The notes below the pieces were generated by a model that was not told the DNA's origin, made no database searches, and was given only the letters and a program-made list of their open reading frames with translations. From NCBI GenBank assembly GCA_963922205.1, contig CAWUHX010000148.1, positions 806,001 through 870,000 of the forward strand: a stretch of DNA of 64,000 bases, read 5' to 3'. A program made the position numbers and the translations under genes. Below are positions 50,300 to 62,999 of this stretch, piece by piece. This stretch comes from Romanomermis culicivorax (taxonomy: Eukaryota; Nematoda; Enoplea; Mermithida; Mermithidae). The stretch's first letter is position 1. Every line of letters begins with the position of its first letter.

Positions 50300-50305
50300 A
50301 ATAAA
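50300..50305 (+). terminator. Poly(A) signal of the small gene
   Basis: AATAAA 21 bases past the stop codon at 50,277-50,279. Confidence 0.65.
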
Positions 50306-50583
50306 GATGCTATAGTTTGTTTTCTTCAAATGCCATGGAAAACTATTTGATATTATTACCATTTTCTGCTACCACAGGTCGCATGGGACCAAAAATGCCC
50401 AGCAATGGGTGTGCCATATCCAAGCTCCATACTTCGGGCTAAGCATCTTGGAGTGCAATCTCAAATGCGATTTTTCATTTTTTTAAATATGGCCTCAATT
50501 CAATTATATGATCGTCCAAAATCCCGGGAACCGCGAAATTCGGCAATTTTGTTATAGAAACTTACGGCTTCAAAAAAATAATT

Positions 50584-51650
50584 TTCTGCAGTTTCAATTG
50601 AATGGCAGCATTATTGGGATTTCGGGATGCAACGGGGAATTCAATGGACGCGGTTACTTTACACAAAAAAATCGTCATTAATGTAAATGAAGGTACTCCA
50701 GCGAATTTTTGGAGGAAGGGCTTTTCGACCATTGGGAATTCGATGGATGAGATCACTTTACACGAAAAATTATCCCGGATGTAAAGAAGCATATTTTCGT
50801 GATTATTTGAGGCAAGGGGTTTTGGAGCACGGGAAATTCAATGAATGCGGTCACTTTACACAAAAAATATCCCGAGTGTTAAAAAACGTATTTTCGTAAT
50901 TTTTTTGTGGAAGGTGTTTTCGGCTAAGGGGAATTCAAAGAATGCGTCACTTTACACAAAAAAATTATTCAGAGTGTAAACAAACGTATTCTCGGGATTG
51001 TTTTGTCCAAGGGATTTGCGACCACGGGGAATTTAATGAATGCGATCACTTTACACAAAGAATTATCCGGGTGTAACCAAGCGTATTTTCGTGATTTTTT
51101 GATGGGAGGGGTTTTCGACCGTAGCAAATTCAATGGATGCGGTCACTTTACACAAAAAATCATCATTAATGTAAATGAAGGTACTCCCGTGACTTTTTGG
51201 AGAAAAGTTTTCGATCATTGGGAATTCGATGAATGCGATCATTTTACACAAAAAAATTATCCCAGGTGTAAGCAGGCGTATTTTTGTGATTATTTGGGCC
51301 AATGGGTTCTGGACCATGAGGAATTCAATGAATGCGATCACATTACAAAAAAAATTATCCCAGGTGTTAACAAGCGTATTTTCGTGATTTTTTTGTGGAA
51401 AGGGTTTTCGACCATGGAAAATTTAATGAGTGCGATCACTCTACACACAGAATTATATCGAGTGTAAACAAATGTATTTCTGCGATTTTTGGGGGAAGAA
51501 GTTTCTGTTTCTATGGACACAGTCACTTCACACAAAAAATTGTTCTGTGTGTAAACGAGGGTATTTCTGCGGTTTTTTGGGTTGAGGGGTTTTCGATCAT
51601 GGGGAATTCAATTGAAATTGCCACTTTACACTCTGTTTACAACGTGTTTT
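50584..51650. repeat. Tandem array, roughly 97-bp unit, 11 copies
   Basis: The anchor ACTTTACAC recurs at 50656, 50755, 50853, 50949, 51048, 51145, 51241, 51340, 51438, 51525 and 51623. Spacing is 96-99 bp, with one of 87. Each unit has GAATTCAATGAATGCG-like text, then TTTACACAAAAAATTATCCC, then in many units GGTGTAAA, so TTTACAC and GTGTAAA form a short inverted repeat. Units 1 and 6 carry a different sub-block (CATTAATGTAAATGAAGG). The period is not a multiple of three, so long frames across it are not genes. Confidence 0.85.
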
Positions 51651-51749
51651 AAGTTATATGCGGTTTACTCATCTTTTACTTTTACCGTAATTGAGAATTC
51701 ATAGCCTTAAGATTGTTTTTATTGTTTCTTTGATGTGAAGATGACCAAA

Positions 51750-53030
51750 TTTAAAACTTCAATGCGCCCCTACGAAGGTTTTTATGCATGGCTGATACCC
51801 ACTAAAAAGAGGTGGACTAGTTTATTAGAAAATGCTTTGATGGGGCATAAAAAATACAAATTTACTTGCCTGGATAGTTGCCAAGCTAAAAAATGAAGTG
51901 GACAAGATTTTTGAGAACTTGGGTTAAAGTTGGAAAAAATTCACTTTCGTTATGTTGGATTTTCATTCTTTCTCAAAAAAAGTTTTCCATGTCAGTGGAA
52001 AAGTATATTCTGCAGCTGAGTGCATCAACACACTTTCTAATCAAACATGTGCATCTCCGAAATTTTGAGAAGGGTACAGGGGTGGACCTTGGTTTTTTGG
52101 GTAGTCTTTACCCCCCATGTCCTCCCTCAATTTCGCCCATCCCGATAGCTCCCGTCCAGCTTTCAAAGCAGTCATACTCGTGGGAGTGCGAGTAGAGTGG
52201 GGGAGACGCTGGAACCGGATTTGATGCACATCCCTGATATAGGCATGGCTGAATCAGGAGCTTTTTAATGGCATTTATGTATGCTTTACCCTGTTTCCCC
52301 ATTGGCATATGGCGCCCAATGACTGTTATCAGGATTATAACGAGCTCAATGTCAAGATTACGAGATTATCCCCAGCTCGGGCTATTGAGTTGCACTAACA
52401 TTTCCGCATAATTTTCTCATCTCTAAAGCAAATAAATATAGAAATGTCTGCAATTCCCAAACTCGAACTTAAACCTCAGTATTAGTCAATCCTGAAGTGA
52501 GTGTGGTTTGTGAAAGATTGAAAGAAAATAATTTGGACATTGTGATTAGCTCAAACTCAGGATCATCAATTCATTTTGAGCTAGTGTCATTTTGAGCTAG
52601 TGCGACCAACTTCAGGTTTCTTTATAGTTTTGAAAATATAATATGCCTCCCTGACTATTTTTCAGCTAGTGTGAGAGGCAGGAGTTTTGAATCGGTCGGG
52701 AGTTAAAATGTTATTGGTTTACCATTTCTTTGCATTTGAGGGAAGTCAGCCATGGGCATCACTGCATATAAGATGCCAGGGGAAAGACAAAATGCCGATG
52801 CTGCAGAATATACTTTTTCACAGACGTGGAAAACTTTTTTTAGAAAGAATGAAAATTCTATATAACGAAAGTGAATTTTTTCCAACTTTAACCCAAGTTC
52901 TCAAAAATCTTGTCCACTTCTTTAGCTTGGCAACTATTCAAGCAAGTATATTCTTCTTTTTTCTGCCCCATCGGGGCATATTCTAATAAACTAGTTTTCT
53001 ACTAAGCCAATGGGAAGTATTGAAGTTCGT
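51750..53030. mobile_element. Fold-back element with roughly 240-280-bp inverted arms
   Basis: The left arm (about 51,750-52,025) and right arm (about 52,795-53,030) are reverse complements. Shared blocks include CTAGTTTATTAGAA, ATAGTTGCCAAGCTAAA, GTGGACAAGATTTTTGAGAA, CTTGGGTTAAAGTTGG and AAGTATATTCTGCAGC, with few mismatches between them. The central 770 bp holds G/C-rich patches near 52,075-52,210 and no convincing gene. Confidence 0.75.
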
Positions 53031-53158
53031 GATTCTACTCGATACCAGATAGTACTCTTGAGCACAAATTTTTAAGGGGCTTTGTGGAAAGGAAAGATCC
53101 GCCGAATTCAGTTTTTTTTCGAGTTCACTAGAAGTTTCTTATTCTGTTTTGTCAGGCC

Positions 53159-53407
53159 TATAATCTGTTTTTTATAAAATGCTCCCAAATAGAAAAAAGA
53201 CACAAATCGGTACTGTCGTCAAAATCGTTTACGTAGAGCTCTTATTGTAGAATTTTTCACTCAAACAATTGTTAAAGATTAGGTCAGTATGTTAACAAAT
53301 TTCTAATCCTATATGATTTATTATTTGCCAGAAAATCGTGAAAATCTGGGATACTGCTCGCTTTCTACATTAATTGTTTAGAAGCATTTCAGTAAAAACA
53401 GACTTTA
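53159..53407 (+). mobile_element. MITE family C copy
   Basis: Starts TATAATCTGTTTTTTATAAA and ends AGTAAAAACAGACTTTAA. Collinear with the reference copy at 49,329. Confidence 0.7.
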
Positions 53408-53409
53408 AT

Positions 53410-55010
53410 TATTGTCGTTCCTTGTTCCTAAATTTTATTAGGAAAGAATCATCATTTGACGCAGAACGGAATGCTGTGATACCCTATACATGCAATAGAT
53501 ATATTTTATTTTGACGAAAACCGACAAAATTACAAATCGCAAATCTACTTCATTATTTAACATTGTTTGACCCCAAAATTATATAAGACGCTATGAAACG
53601 ATAATTACGTGATTAATTCGTAAAAAAACGCAAGTTCGGCATAGAATGTACATAACTAAATGAATAAATGGCTTAAATTAATGTACAAATTGATAAATAA
53701 AGACGGGTACGGGTACGTAAAACAAATCGAAAAACGTGCACGGTGGAGAAAACTATAAAATTATTTAAAATTATTTATAACGAGTATCACAGAATCGAAA
53801 AGATGGGAACCTGACAACCTAATTCGGGTTTTATCATTCAGTATCTGGATGGATAGAAATTGGACAGGTTCATTCCAATACCATTTTTGACCGGATGCAT
53901 TCTAATTCAACTTTTTATGACGTATTCAATAACAGAAAATCAATCTCGAGACTTGACACTAGGTTCACCAACTCTTCTAGTCTCGATGGAAATTCAATGT
54001 GGAGGCATGTCATAGTAAATTCCGTAACCCAGATTGAGCTGTTACGTTACATTAATCGCCTCAGACTTGTCACAGATCGAAGAATCATCACTGTTTCCTC
54101 AGATCGACTGGAAAAAATCTTCAATACTCTCAAAATCGTAAAAAAAATTCTCAAATACTGTCAAAAAGTGTCCTACTGTTCTAAATAAAACTAACTGCGT
54201 TTTCGTTGCATCTGCTATTTGAAAATACTTTAGTCGATTTTCTAGTCCAGTTAACCAGTGATCCAATGGCTATTAAGAATTATTTATCAGTATTATGTGG
54301 TAGTATTCATCCAGAAGAGCATGTCGATATTGATTTAATGAGGTTCTAAGCTTAGTTAATCGTTAGTTAACTGCCCTATCTATTCAACTATACCCCATTT
54401 ATTTTGAAATCATCGATGACACGATAATCAAAAAATAGGTTCAATTTGACATGCAATTTTTACGAGTGGAGAATTTCATATCCTAGAAAAATGCTAAATT
54501 TTGTGGTAACAATACGTAAGCTAAAATCATAGGAAAACCATCATTGGGCTTGTTTGAAATCTGAGTGTTAGACGAGAAATTCTGACTAAATGAAACTGCG
54601 TATGCGAAGCAATTCTCAATTGTTCTGTTTACCGCTCATGGATGGGACATTTTCGTCATTCCTTACAGTAATATGCTTTACTAATTCTTTCGTGTAACTT
54701 ACTTTTACGAGATCGCTGTATCGGTCATTTCAAAGTACATGCAAAATAGTATGTTTATGAAATCTGGCCCAGGAGTCGAATTTGGGTTGAATCTGTACTT
54801 TTTTGATCGAAAATTTTCCAGTTCACTGTGCAGGCGGTTTATGACTCGTACACAAAACATGAATAATATCAAGTCGCAAAACGCCAAAAGCTATAAAAGT
54901 TTGCAAGTTGGTTCAGCTCAACGGGGAAGTTCAGGTCTTTGTGATGAGCTTGCGACTTAAATCCAGAAATTATCTTCCCGAGCCTAAACTTATTTCAACC
55001 GTCGCCCACT
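53410..55010. other. Downstream flank of the glutamate transporter gene
   Basis: AT-rich with weak ORFs on both strands. It probably includes the transporter's 3' untranslated region, immediately below 55,018. No clear poly(A) signal lies close to the stop codon. Confidence 0.4.
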
Positions 55011-55017
55011 GCCCCCC

Positions 55018-58000
55018 TTACATGAAAGATTCGCCACCGTTCGACCTCCTAGTGGTCGGGTACAGCAAATGAGGCGCCGATTGTTTTTCGTGGTGTTCAT
55101 AAATCGGCGGCGCGTTGTCGCCGTTGTCGCCACCGCTGCCGGCCTGCAGCTGATGCAAAGTCGGCATCTGGGGTTGCGTTTTCGATTGCGGTATACCGTA
55201 ATGCGGCTGCAGAAGCGGAACGATTTGTTGTTGTTGCTGATGCTGCATCATCTCGCTCTGCTTCTTATCGGCGGCGTTGACCGGCGATACGGAATTGTAG
55301 GCCGACGTGCGACGGCTGACGGCGTGGGACAGACGCCTCATTTCGGTGCTGTGATGGATAAGCTCTGAATTTGCGTATAAATTATGCAAATTTACTAGTA
55401 TGTAACCATAGTATGACAGAATGACAGGTGAAAATGGGGTAACTGAATCATTTATGCACTGGTCTATTTGTGTGTTGAAAAGTATACTGGTTGATGAATT
55501 TTAATGGTAAATTCAATTTATGATCATATATTAAAAACTAAGAATAATTTGTACCGTGGTCGAAAGACTACAACAATTGACTTCCCGATCTCTAGTAAAG
55601 CGAAATTCGCCAGGCCGCGTTACAAAGGAAATGGAATATAGTTGAGTATGTTCAGAAATTTCCGTTTTCTTGCGGCACGTGGTTCAGCAGAATATCGTAA
55701 AATATCATATATATATTGTATTTTCTCCCCAGTTTTATTATTTCGAAGTATTTTGTGTGAAACAGACTATGAAAATTTTTATCATCATAACACTGTAGTG
55801 AGCACTTTATAAGTGATAAGCAATTTCTTTACGAAGTTGAATTGACTTCATTTAGTATTTTTATGAGAATTGAACCAGATATGTTATTACTCAATCAAAT
55901 CAGGACTTTGACTATCGGGTGAATTGATGATAAATGCCTTACGTACTTTATCGACAGTGAACGTGAAATAATTTTTAAATGCTAAATTTGCTCGTGTAAA
56001 TAGCCAACAGACTACTTTGAGCATTCAAAATAAATACACGGAAATTGCAGTTCATATCATGAGCCGATACGCCAGTAGAATGTGGAATAGACTTCAGAGC
56101 GAATTGAATATTTCCGGCAGAAAAGAGCACGAAATCTTGTAGTTTTTATGGTTTATTAAAAAGCAAAATTTACATGAGAAAGTCATAGGAAATTTGCTCC
56201 ATTCAAGATATTTTCATACCTTGATATGAAGAAGTTATTTGCACAAGGCAGCATCGCATAGTTTGAAATTAACCGGAAACTTTCAATATGTGAGCAAAAA
56301 AAACCGGTTCTGTTGATAATGATTCTCTCCACTTCCAGAAGCGTGTAATTATGAGGATCGTAGTGTTGTCAGTTAACTTCACATTAACACTGCTGTTCTA
56401 TCACTTCGAACTTACGGAGAGTCTTGGGTAGATTTGTACTTGATTCCAAAAACGCGTCTCTAAAAGCCTTCTTTCAAGACATAGCATGAAGCATCAAGTA
56501 ACTCAAAGAACAAACCTTTACCCTTCTGGACAAGTATAAAAGTCGCTGAATTTTTTTCTTCCGTTAAGCCTATAGGCATAGCATATTCATTTTTTGCAGT
56601 CATCTCTTAGATGAGAGAAGTACGAATATCTACCTATTTCGTCTCTTATATGCTGCTGCTCAGGATCGGCCCTTAGCAGTTCAGCTCGGCACATGTGGTG
56701 AACGATACCGGCCCCGAAGGCGTCCCCGATAACGTTAACGCTGGTCCGTAAACGATCACTGCAAAAAAGGAAGGTCCTTTTGAAAATGACGAATATACCT
56801 AGTTGATGAGACCTACAGCATCCAATCCACAGCAATGATAAGCGATACATCTTCGACGGGCAGATTCACAGCAGTCAGGACGAGCAACATCGTGACCAGG
56901 CCGGCACTGGGCACGCTTGCAGCACCGACACTTGCTAGTGTGGCAGTCAGGCTAAGAAAAACACCAAAAGTCATAGAGAAGATTAACTCTCTTCAATAAA
57001 CGCCGAGGCGCAGGGTTGGTCAAAAAAAATGTTGATGGTGATCAGAGGGGCCTATATCTTGGGACATGTCTCTATTTTAGATTTATGGACTAATGCTGAC
57101 AATGGGACTGGGGTCAAAAGGATTCTTGCACCTACGAGTGATGAGTGAGTATGAAAATCATCCACCTATGGAAAAGGGATTCAAGATTTTTATATAATTC
57201 TTCAATTTTCACAGTGCAACTAACCTGACTAAGACGACCTGGCCGTAGGACAAAGTTACATCGTTCATTTGGGCAATGAATATGGCTGCCACCGCCTCGT
57301 AAAGCGCAGTTCCGTCCATGTTGATCGTAGCCCCGACAGGCAAGACGAATCTGGTCACTCGCCTGTCGATTTTATTGTTTTCTTCCAAGCACTTGAATGT
57401 CACTGGCAAAGTAGCGGCACTGTAGAAAAAACATGCGGAATAATTTTTTTTTCAAGAAGATTGATCTCTGAATACGAAATTGCAGAATGCCGAAACATGC
57501 CGTATCTTCAAATTGATTTTCAAGATCAAATACGAATTTATAATTTACGCACTCCAGCCAATCCATACCGGAAACATTTAACAAACTTTTGAAGAAGTTT
57601 CAAATATATGGGATTTGAAACGTTTCACTTTTTAAGAACTGTTGTAATTCCCTCAAACTCCCCATAACTTGTAAATTAACGCGTGGAATGTAGGATGTAC
57701 CGAAATCCCGTCTCCAGCACTGACATTGAAAAAAGCTATTGGGCGGGTATGAAAGTGTCAAATGTATGAGCAGTCCTTGTTCTTAAATATGTATGCCAAC
57801 TACTGTAAAGGTCTTTTGTTACTCTTTACTCCTTAAAACAATATGGTTGTGACGACAAAAATAATTTCTCAATAGTTCCGGAGTTTTTGCATATTAAAAC
57901 CATACATCAATTGCAGGATCCTGAATAATGTTCATTTCAAGACCAACCTTGAGGCAGTGCCGACAGCTGTTATCCAAGCTTGGAATATACCGCGTAAGAA

Positions 58001-61000
58001 TATGTACGGATTTTTCCTGGTGCACAAAAAGTATATGCCGCATAGGACGACCAAAGCGTGTATGATCAAACCAAGTATTACAGTAATCATGTACATGCCC
58101 AACATTTGAACGGTCTGTCCTATACTTTCGATGGACAAGATTTTGCCCATGATCAGGCAACAAATGCCGATCGGCGAATACCTGTAACAAATTAATGATG
58201 AATTCGGCCATGGAACACAATTCGGTGTGCTAGTTTGAGGTCTTGGACCTGATACATGACCCTAAGCAAGGAAATTTTGTTCTTGAAACATAATCCTTCA
58301 AATAATCGTTTCATTATACATATTTCCGTTTAATCTCCGGAAACGTGATCATATTTCATTATCTATTTTTTTATGCTTAGGATCATAGACCCTAAAAGAA
58401 ATAGTATTAACTACAATTAAAACACTTACCACATCAAAACACTAACAAGACCCATAATAACTTGATCAAGAATGGCGAATATTTGAATCATTAGGAGACC
58501 CTGTTGGCCTAATTGACCCAACATTATCCCGAATCCGATGCAGAAAGTTATGAAGCCTAAAGATATGAAGTAAATAAATATGAATATTCAAAAATTCAGA
58601 ATGTATTAGATTAACCGATGATAAGAAGTGTTTATGCGCTCCGTTGCATAGACGACCTATCCTCTGCGAAAATAAATCCGTCTTATTGTAACTGCTAGGC
58701 TTTGCAGTGTTTATGCCTTAGATTCACAATCTATGGTGTGCATCCTGTGTTTCAAGAGATTCCAAGTAACATTACGCCATTCACCATTCCCCAAGAAGCC
58801 CTATTTATACACTGATAAGGCAGGAAAGAATGAGTAAGCAATAAGGTTTCACGGCGACTCACTGGCTCAGAGACGACTCTACAAAAAATGGAAAAAGATT
58901 TTAGAGTGCAACGATCGCTTCCTATCTAAGGATTTTTCTGTAGCCCATACAGACGTGCCGTAGCTTCTTGTGAATTTCATGAGTCGTGACCAGACCAGCG
59001 ACCAGACCGTGGCCAGTTATGACCAGGACCTACAGTGACCTTTGAGTATCGGTAGTCCTTACAATGGTAAACCAAAACAATGGCTCTTACAGTAAGACAC
59101 TGCTTTTGGAATTCCTGATATTGCATATCGTACTGTATAACTTTCATCGCTTTCAAAAGGGTGAAGCTTTTTTTGCGGTTTCCAGCCGTCAATTGACAAA
59201 ACATCTGGCATAAAAACTGCAAAGTTTCAGCCAGATTGCTCGAATATTGACGGACTAAAATCAAAAATACTAAACGTCGATTTTTTTGCAAATAAATATT
59301 CAAAAAATTGACAAAAATTGACAAAATCAACATATTTCGCAGCAGAAAAGTACAATAGGTCCAGTCATAAGAACCATATAACAGCTGGAAACTACAAGGG
59401 AGCCGTTTTAGTGCGTCCTACTTTCTGTTTCACCAATAATTTTAATCGTTTTTCAATCTGGTCAATGACAGAATTGATTTTGCTTCAATTTTGCTTTTTT
59501 CCAATTTCAACATAAAAGCACTTGATTTTGGCGAAATTTTGCCGATATTGAAACAAGAAGTTGCTGATTTTAAATTATGTGTAACTTACAAATTTAGGTG
59601 ATTTTTTAAGTATTATTGTGTATAAACAGCTTTACAACACTTTTTTTCACAATAGGACAACTTTTACTTTGATCTTACAACTTTTAATTTTTGAAAACTG
59701 ACCACTTCTACTAAATTTATGTTTCTACGGTAACCACAAGTGCTAGCAGCATAAAATTTGACTCTCGTAACAAAGACAAATAGGGCATTTTAATCCAGCA
59801 ATCGGCATCATAAAAACTTCATCCGTTCGAAAGTTATGAAAGTCAGCAGTGGTCGTTTTTTTGGCTCACCCTGGATTCCTCAACCTATACTAATTCAATA
59901 TTTGAGCTATCTTGGTCAACAAGGTTTTAATGTTACACCCTCAAAATCAAGCATGCTTTGTTCAGAAAAATCGTTAAACTACAACATCATTATCATTCTT
60001 ATGATGTTCTTATCATTCTTATGAGAAAAATTATCATTTTTCTCTTCTGTCCTGCTCATTTTTCTTCATCATCCTCTCGATCATTGCTGGAGGTCGAATT
60101 TTCTGGGGGTAAGCAAGAACCTGCTGAGGGTCAACTAAAATCTTCTAGGAGTCAATACCTCCAAATTCCCCACGTGCATGTGGCTATAACACAAATTATA
60201 CAAAAGTCATTGAGGAAATCTGCTAATTATATTCAGAATGAGCCTTACAAAAACTATTCCCGGATTGAACTCACCTAAAACGTTCATACCATCCTTGAAC
60301 TCTAGTTCGTGCTTCATTTTGAACAGAGTTTCGTTCAATGCGATCAACTGTTCTATTTTACTGCTATTTTTTACGGGAACTTTCACGTATTTTGATTGTA
60401 CTTGTTGAAACGTAGCTCGGACGATATTTTCGGGAAACATATTCCTGCAACAGCTATGGTGCATGACCTGGAGAACATTTTTTTCTCACTTTTCATTGCA
60501 GACCTCAACAAATCTAGCGACGTATCCAAACTAGAAACTTCTTTTGTGCTGTCTTTCGTTTCATTCTGGTCCTTCATATCTATGTGGCCGGGATGTATGG
60601 TCAACACTAGGAAAATTCCCAAAATGACAGCGATTATTGTGGTCGTGAAATAGTAAATGCAAGCGTAAACGCCCATTTTGCCGCTTGATTTGGCGTCCAG
60701 TTGCGCAAGGCCTTGAAGATGAAGAATACTTTTGGCGATATTTTGGACAATAGGCCAAGGTGTAGCGAGCCTTCAAGGATACGACACAAGACATACTGTT
60801 ACGAAGTCGGTATAGAGCTACTCTATTAGTTTGATAGTTTTATATTGCCAGTTTAATGCTGCCATGAACATGCAAATTGCACGAAGTGTTCAAAAACAAA
60901 GATTTTACTTTCCATTAATGGAGAAATTTCAAACAAATAAAAGATTCTTCAAAATAAAAATGGCTTGGGTGTGAAAGACTATGAATTACAAGAATCGTGA

Positions 61001-62453
61001 GACCATGTTTAAAACTGTAAATTTTTTTCATTGAATGTCTGTATCAGAATTCAATATTTTTCGAATTGTAAGATGGCTCGGATAAAAAATTTTCAGCTTC
61101 CCAATAAAAGAAACGTATAATACGACTAATAACTGCATCAGGGCTGAAAATTTCGCTCTTGAGGAGTTATAGTCTGTTATAGAGCTGTAAATTTGCGGGC
61201 TATTATATATTTTCTCTTAAAAATTTTTTGTATGAAACATTCTTTAATGAAATAAAGCTGTGCGTAAGACAGTATTCATCCAATATAGAAGCATTCTAAG
61301 AAAGATACAGCATATTTATTTATTTGTTACCATATTTATTCATTTATTTAATTCAAAACATTAATACCTAAATTTTTGTGCAGAAGTCACACTAAACCAC
61401 CTAGAAACATAAATTTTTATTTGTTTTTACAGATATTTCATTATGTTTCATAACTGATTTCATTTATTGATGGCTGAAGATCAAAGACTGATATTCAAAA
61501 AAAGTATGTTGCATAGTTATAAGATGGTTAAATTTATACTTCAGTTAAAATAAACCCTTGATATTAGATAAGAAACATTTACATTCCATTAGCTGAAAAT
61601 TTGTTTATAAAACTTTCAAGACACTAAAAAATGCAAAGTAATTTTGATGAATTATCAACATCACACTGATAAAAATATATGAAAAACAAGACGACAGCAT
61701 GAATAAAAAAGGAAAGCCGACAAGTTGAGTCTTCTTTTTCAGGACTTCGGGAGTATTCTGCGAAAATCCAAGGAGAGCACATGATTCATTTAACATACTA
61801 ATTCAGATAATTTTTTAGAATTTAGTTCCTTTCCTACCAGACTCTCAAATTCCTGTAAGGGTATTACCGTTCAGCGAGATACTTTGTATCGGTTTTGCTT
61901 TTAAATCTGATTCAACAATTATTTTATGGAAAAGCCATATCTGACCAATAACAAAATAAGTCATGAAAAATTTCGATAGAGCATGATGAAAGTACGTAAT
62001 CCGAAAAAATCATTGTTTCGGGAGTAAATAGAGTTGATAAGTGTATAGTAAATCTGTTGTTTATAGTACTCCACGATAATAGTTAACATGAAAATTTCAC
62101 TATAATTTTAGATCTAAATGATAAAATTTAACAAGTTCTATCAATCATTTTTTACCATTTGAGGATCGAATGTGATTAAAATTTCGTCAAATTTTTGCTT
62201 AAAGATTCAGAATCTTGATCAGCGACAATAATAAAGTCAAATAATTCCATCTACCTGAGATCAGTGAAGACATAATCAACGGTAGAATCATCATTTTTAG
62301 TAAATTCATCAGGATTTCTCCCGGAAACGAGATGATCATGACGGTGGTAGTGGACATTGAAAACGATCGAAGGCTGCATCCTAATATGAGGCCCATAATC
62401 ACCGATAATACGGTCAAAAATAACAATAAATTGTCTGACAACCATCGTCTGAA
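55018..62453 (-). CDS. SLC1-family excitatory amino-acid (glutamate) transporter, 5' exon(s) not found
   Basis: Sodium-coupled plasma-membrane glutamate/aspartate transporter. Exons: 62255-62453, 60504-60711, 60275-60444, 58430-58556, 57948-58181, 57225-57419, 56817-56951, 56634-56758, 55018-55364. They total 1,740 bases, exactly 580 codons with stop, all joining in phase. The first visible exon begins mid-protein ([18 protein letters not shown]), so a short N-terminal exon lies upstream. Landmarks in order: [28 protein letters not shown], an extracellular loop with three N-glycosylation sequons (NET, NSS, NET), [14 protein letters not shown], the re-entrant loop as TASSAATLP (the usual form is SSSSATLP), [38 protein letters not shown], and VDWMLDRLRT with the Arg that binds the substrate side-chain carboxylate; neutral transporters lack it. 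The tail past the last membrane segment is long (about 140 residues) with a glutamine run. The GTCTGC donor at 60,503 is weak but phase-correct. Confidence 0.95.
55570..55771 (+). mobile_element. MITE family C, diverged copy (transporter intron)
   Basis: Only the right half is clear: AATATCGTAAAATATCATAT and GAAACAGACTATGA. Confidence 0.35.
61167..61312 (+). mobile_element. MITE family C, deleted copy (transporter intron)
   Basis: TTATAGTCTGTTATAGAGCT at the left and GAAGCATTCTAAGAAAGA at the right; the middle is shortened. Confidence 0.4.
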
Positions 62454-62540
62454 CTGAAATAAAAAAAATGAGTAATATCACAGAGTATTAAAAGGAAGAC
62501 AGAATGGAGAAGAAAGAAGGCAAAGACAAAACAACAAAAC

Positions 62541-62630
62541 AAAATGAAGCAATGCGAAACGAAGTAAAACAAAATAAAGCAATGCGAAACGGAGTAATAC
62601 AAAATGAAGCAATGCGAAACGAAGTAAAAC
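62541..62630 (+). repeat. 30-bp minisatellite, three copies
   Basis: AAAATGAAGCAATGCGAAAC plus GAAGTAAAAC is repeated at 62541, 62571 and 62601 with two or three changes, directly before the (CAAGA)n array. Confidence 0.85.
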
Positions 62631-62649
62631 ACCAGCAAAACAAGACAAA

Positions 62650-62942
62650 ACAGGACAAGACAAGACAAGACAAGACAAGACAAGACAAGACAAGACAAGA
62701 CAAGACAAGACAAGACAAGACAAGACAAGACAAGACAAGACAAGACAAGACAAGACAAGACAAGACAAGACAAGACAAGACAAGACAAGACAAGACAAGA
62801 CAAGACAAGACAAGACAAGACAAGACAAGACAAGACAAGACAAGACAAGACAAGACAAGACAAGACAAGACAAGACAAGACAAGACAAGGCAAGACAAGA
62901 CAAGACAAGACAAGACAAGACAAGACAAGACAAGACAAGACA
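62650..62942 (+). repeat. (CAAGA)n pentanucleotide satellite, about 58 copies
   Basis: Nearly pure array with one variant (CAAGG) near 62,886. The flanks decay into CAAAA and CACAA units. Because the unit lacks stop codons in every frame, long open frames appear on both strands here; none is a gene. On the transporter's sense strand it reads TCTTG. Confidence 0.97.
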
Positions 62943-62999
62943 AAACAAAACAAAGCACAACACAACAAATAAATAAAAAAGGCATAGAGAAGAAAAGGA

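Noticed and set aside
51003..51467. 154-codon + strand ORF with internal repeats ([13 protein letters not shown])
   Set aside because: It runs through the 97-bp tandem array; the period is not a multiple of three and the frame opens only by chance.
50584..51650. Possible CRISPR-like array
   Set aside because: This is an animal genome; the units are diverged along their full length with no constant repeat and variable spacer pattern.
53895..54188. 97-codon + strand ORF downstream of the transporter
   Set aside because: No motif, no neighbouring exon or promoter signal, and composition like the surrounding AT-rich DNA.
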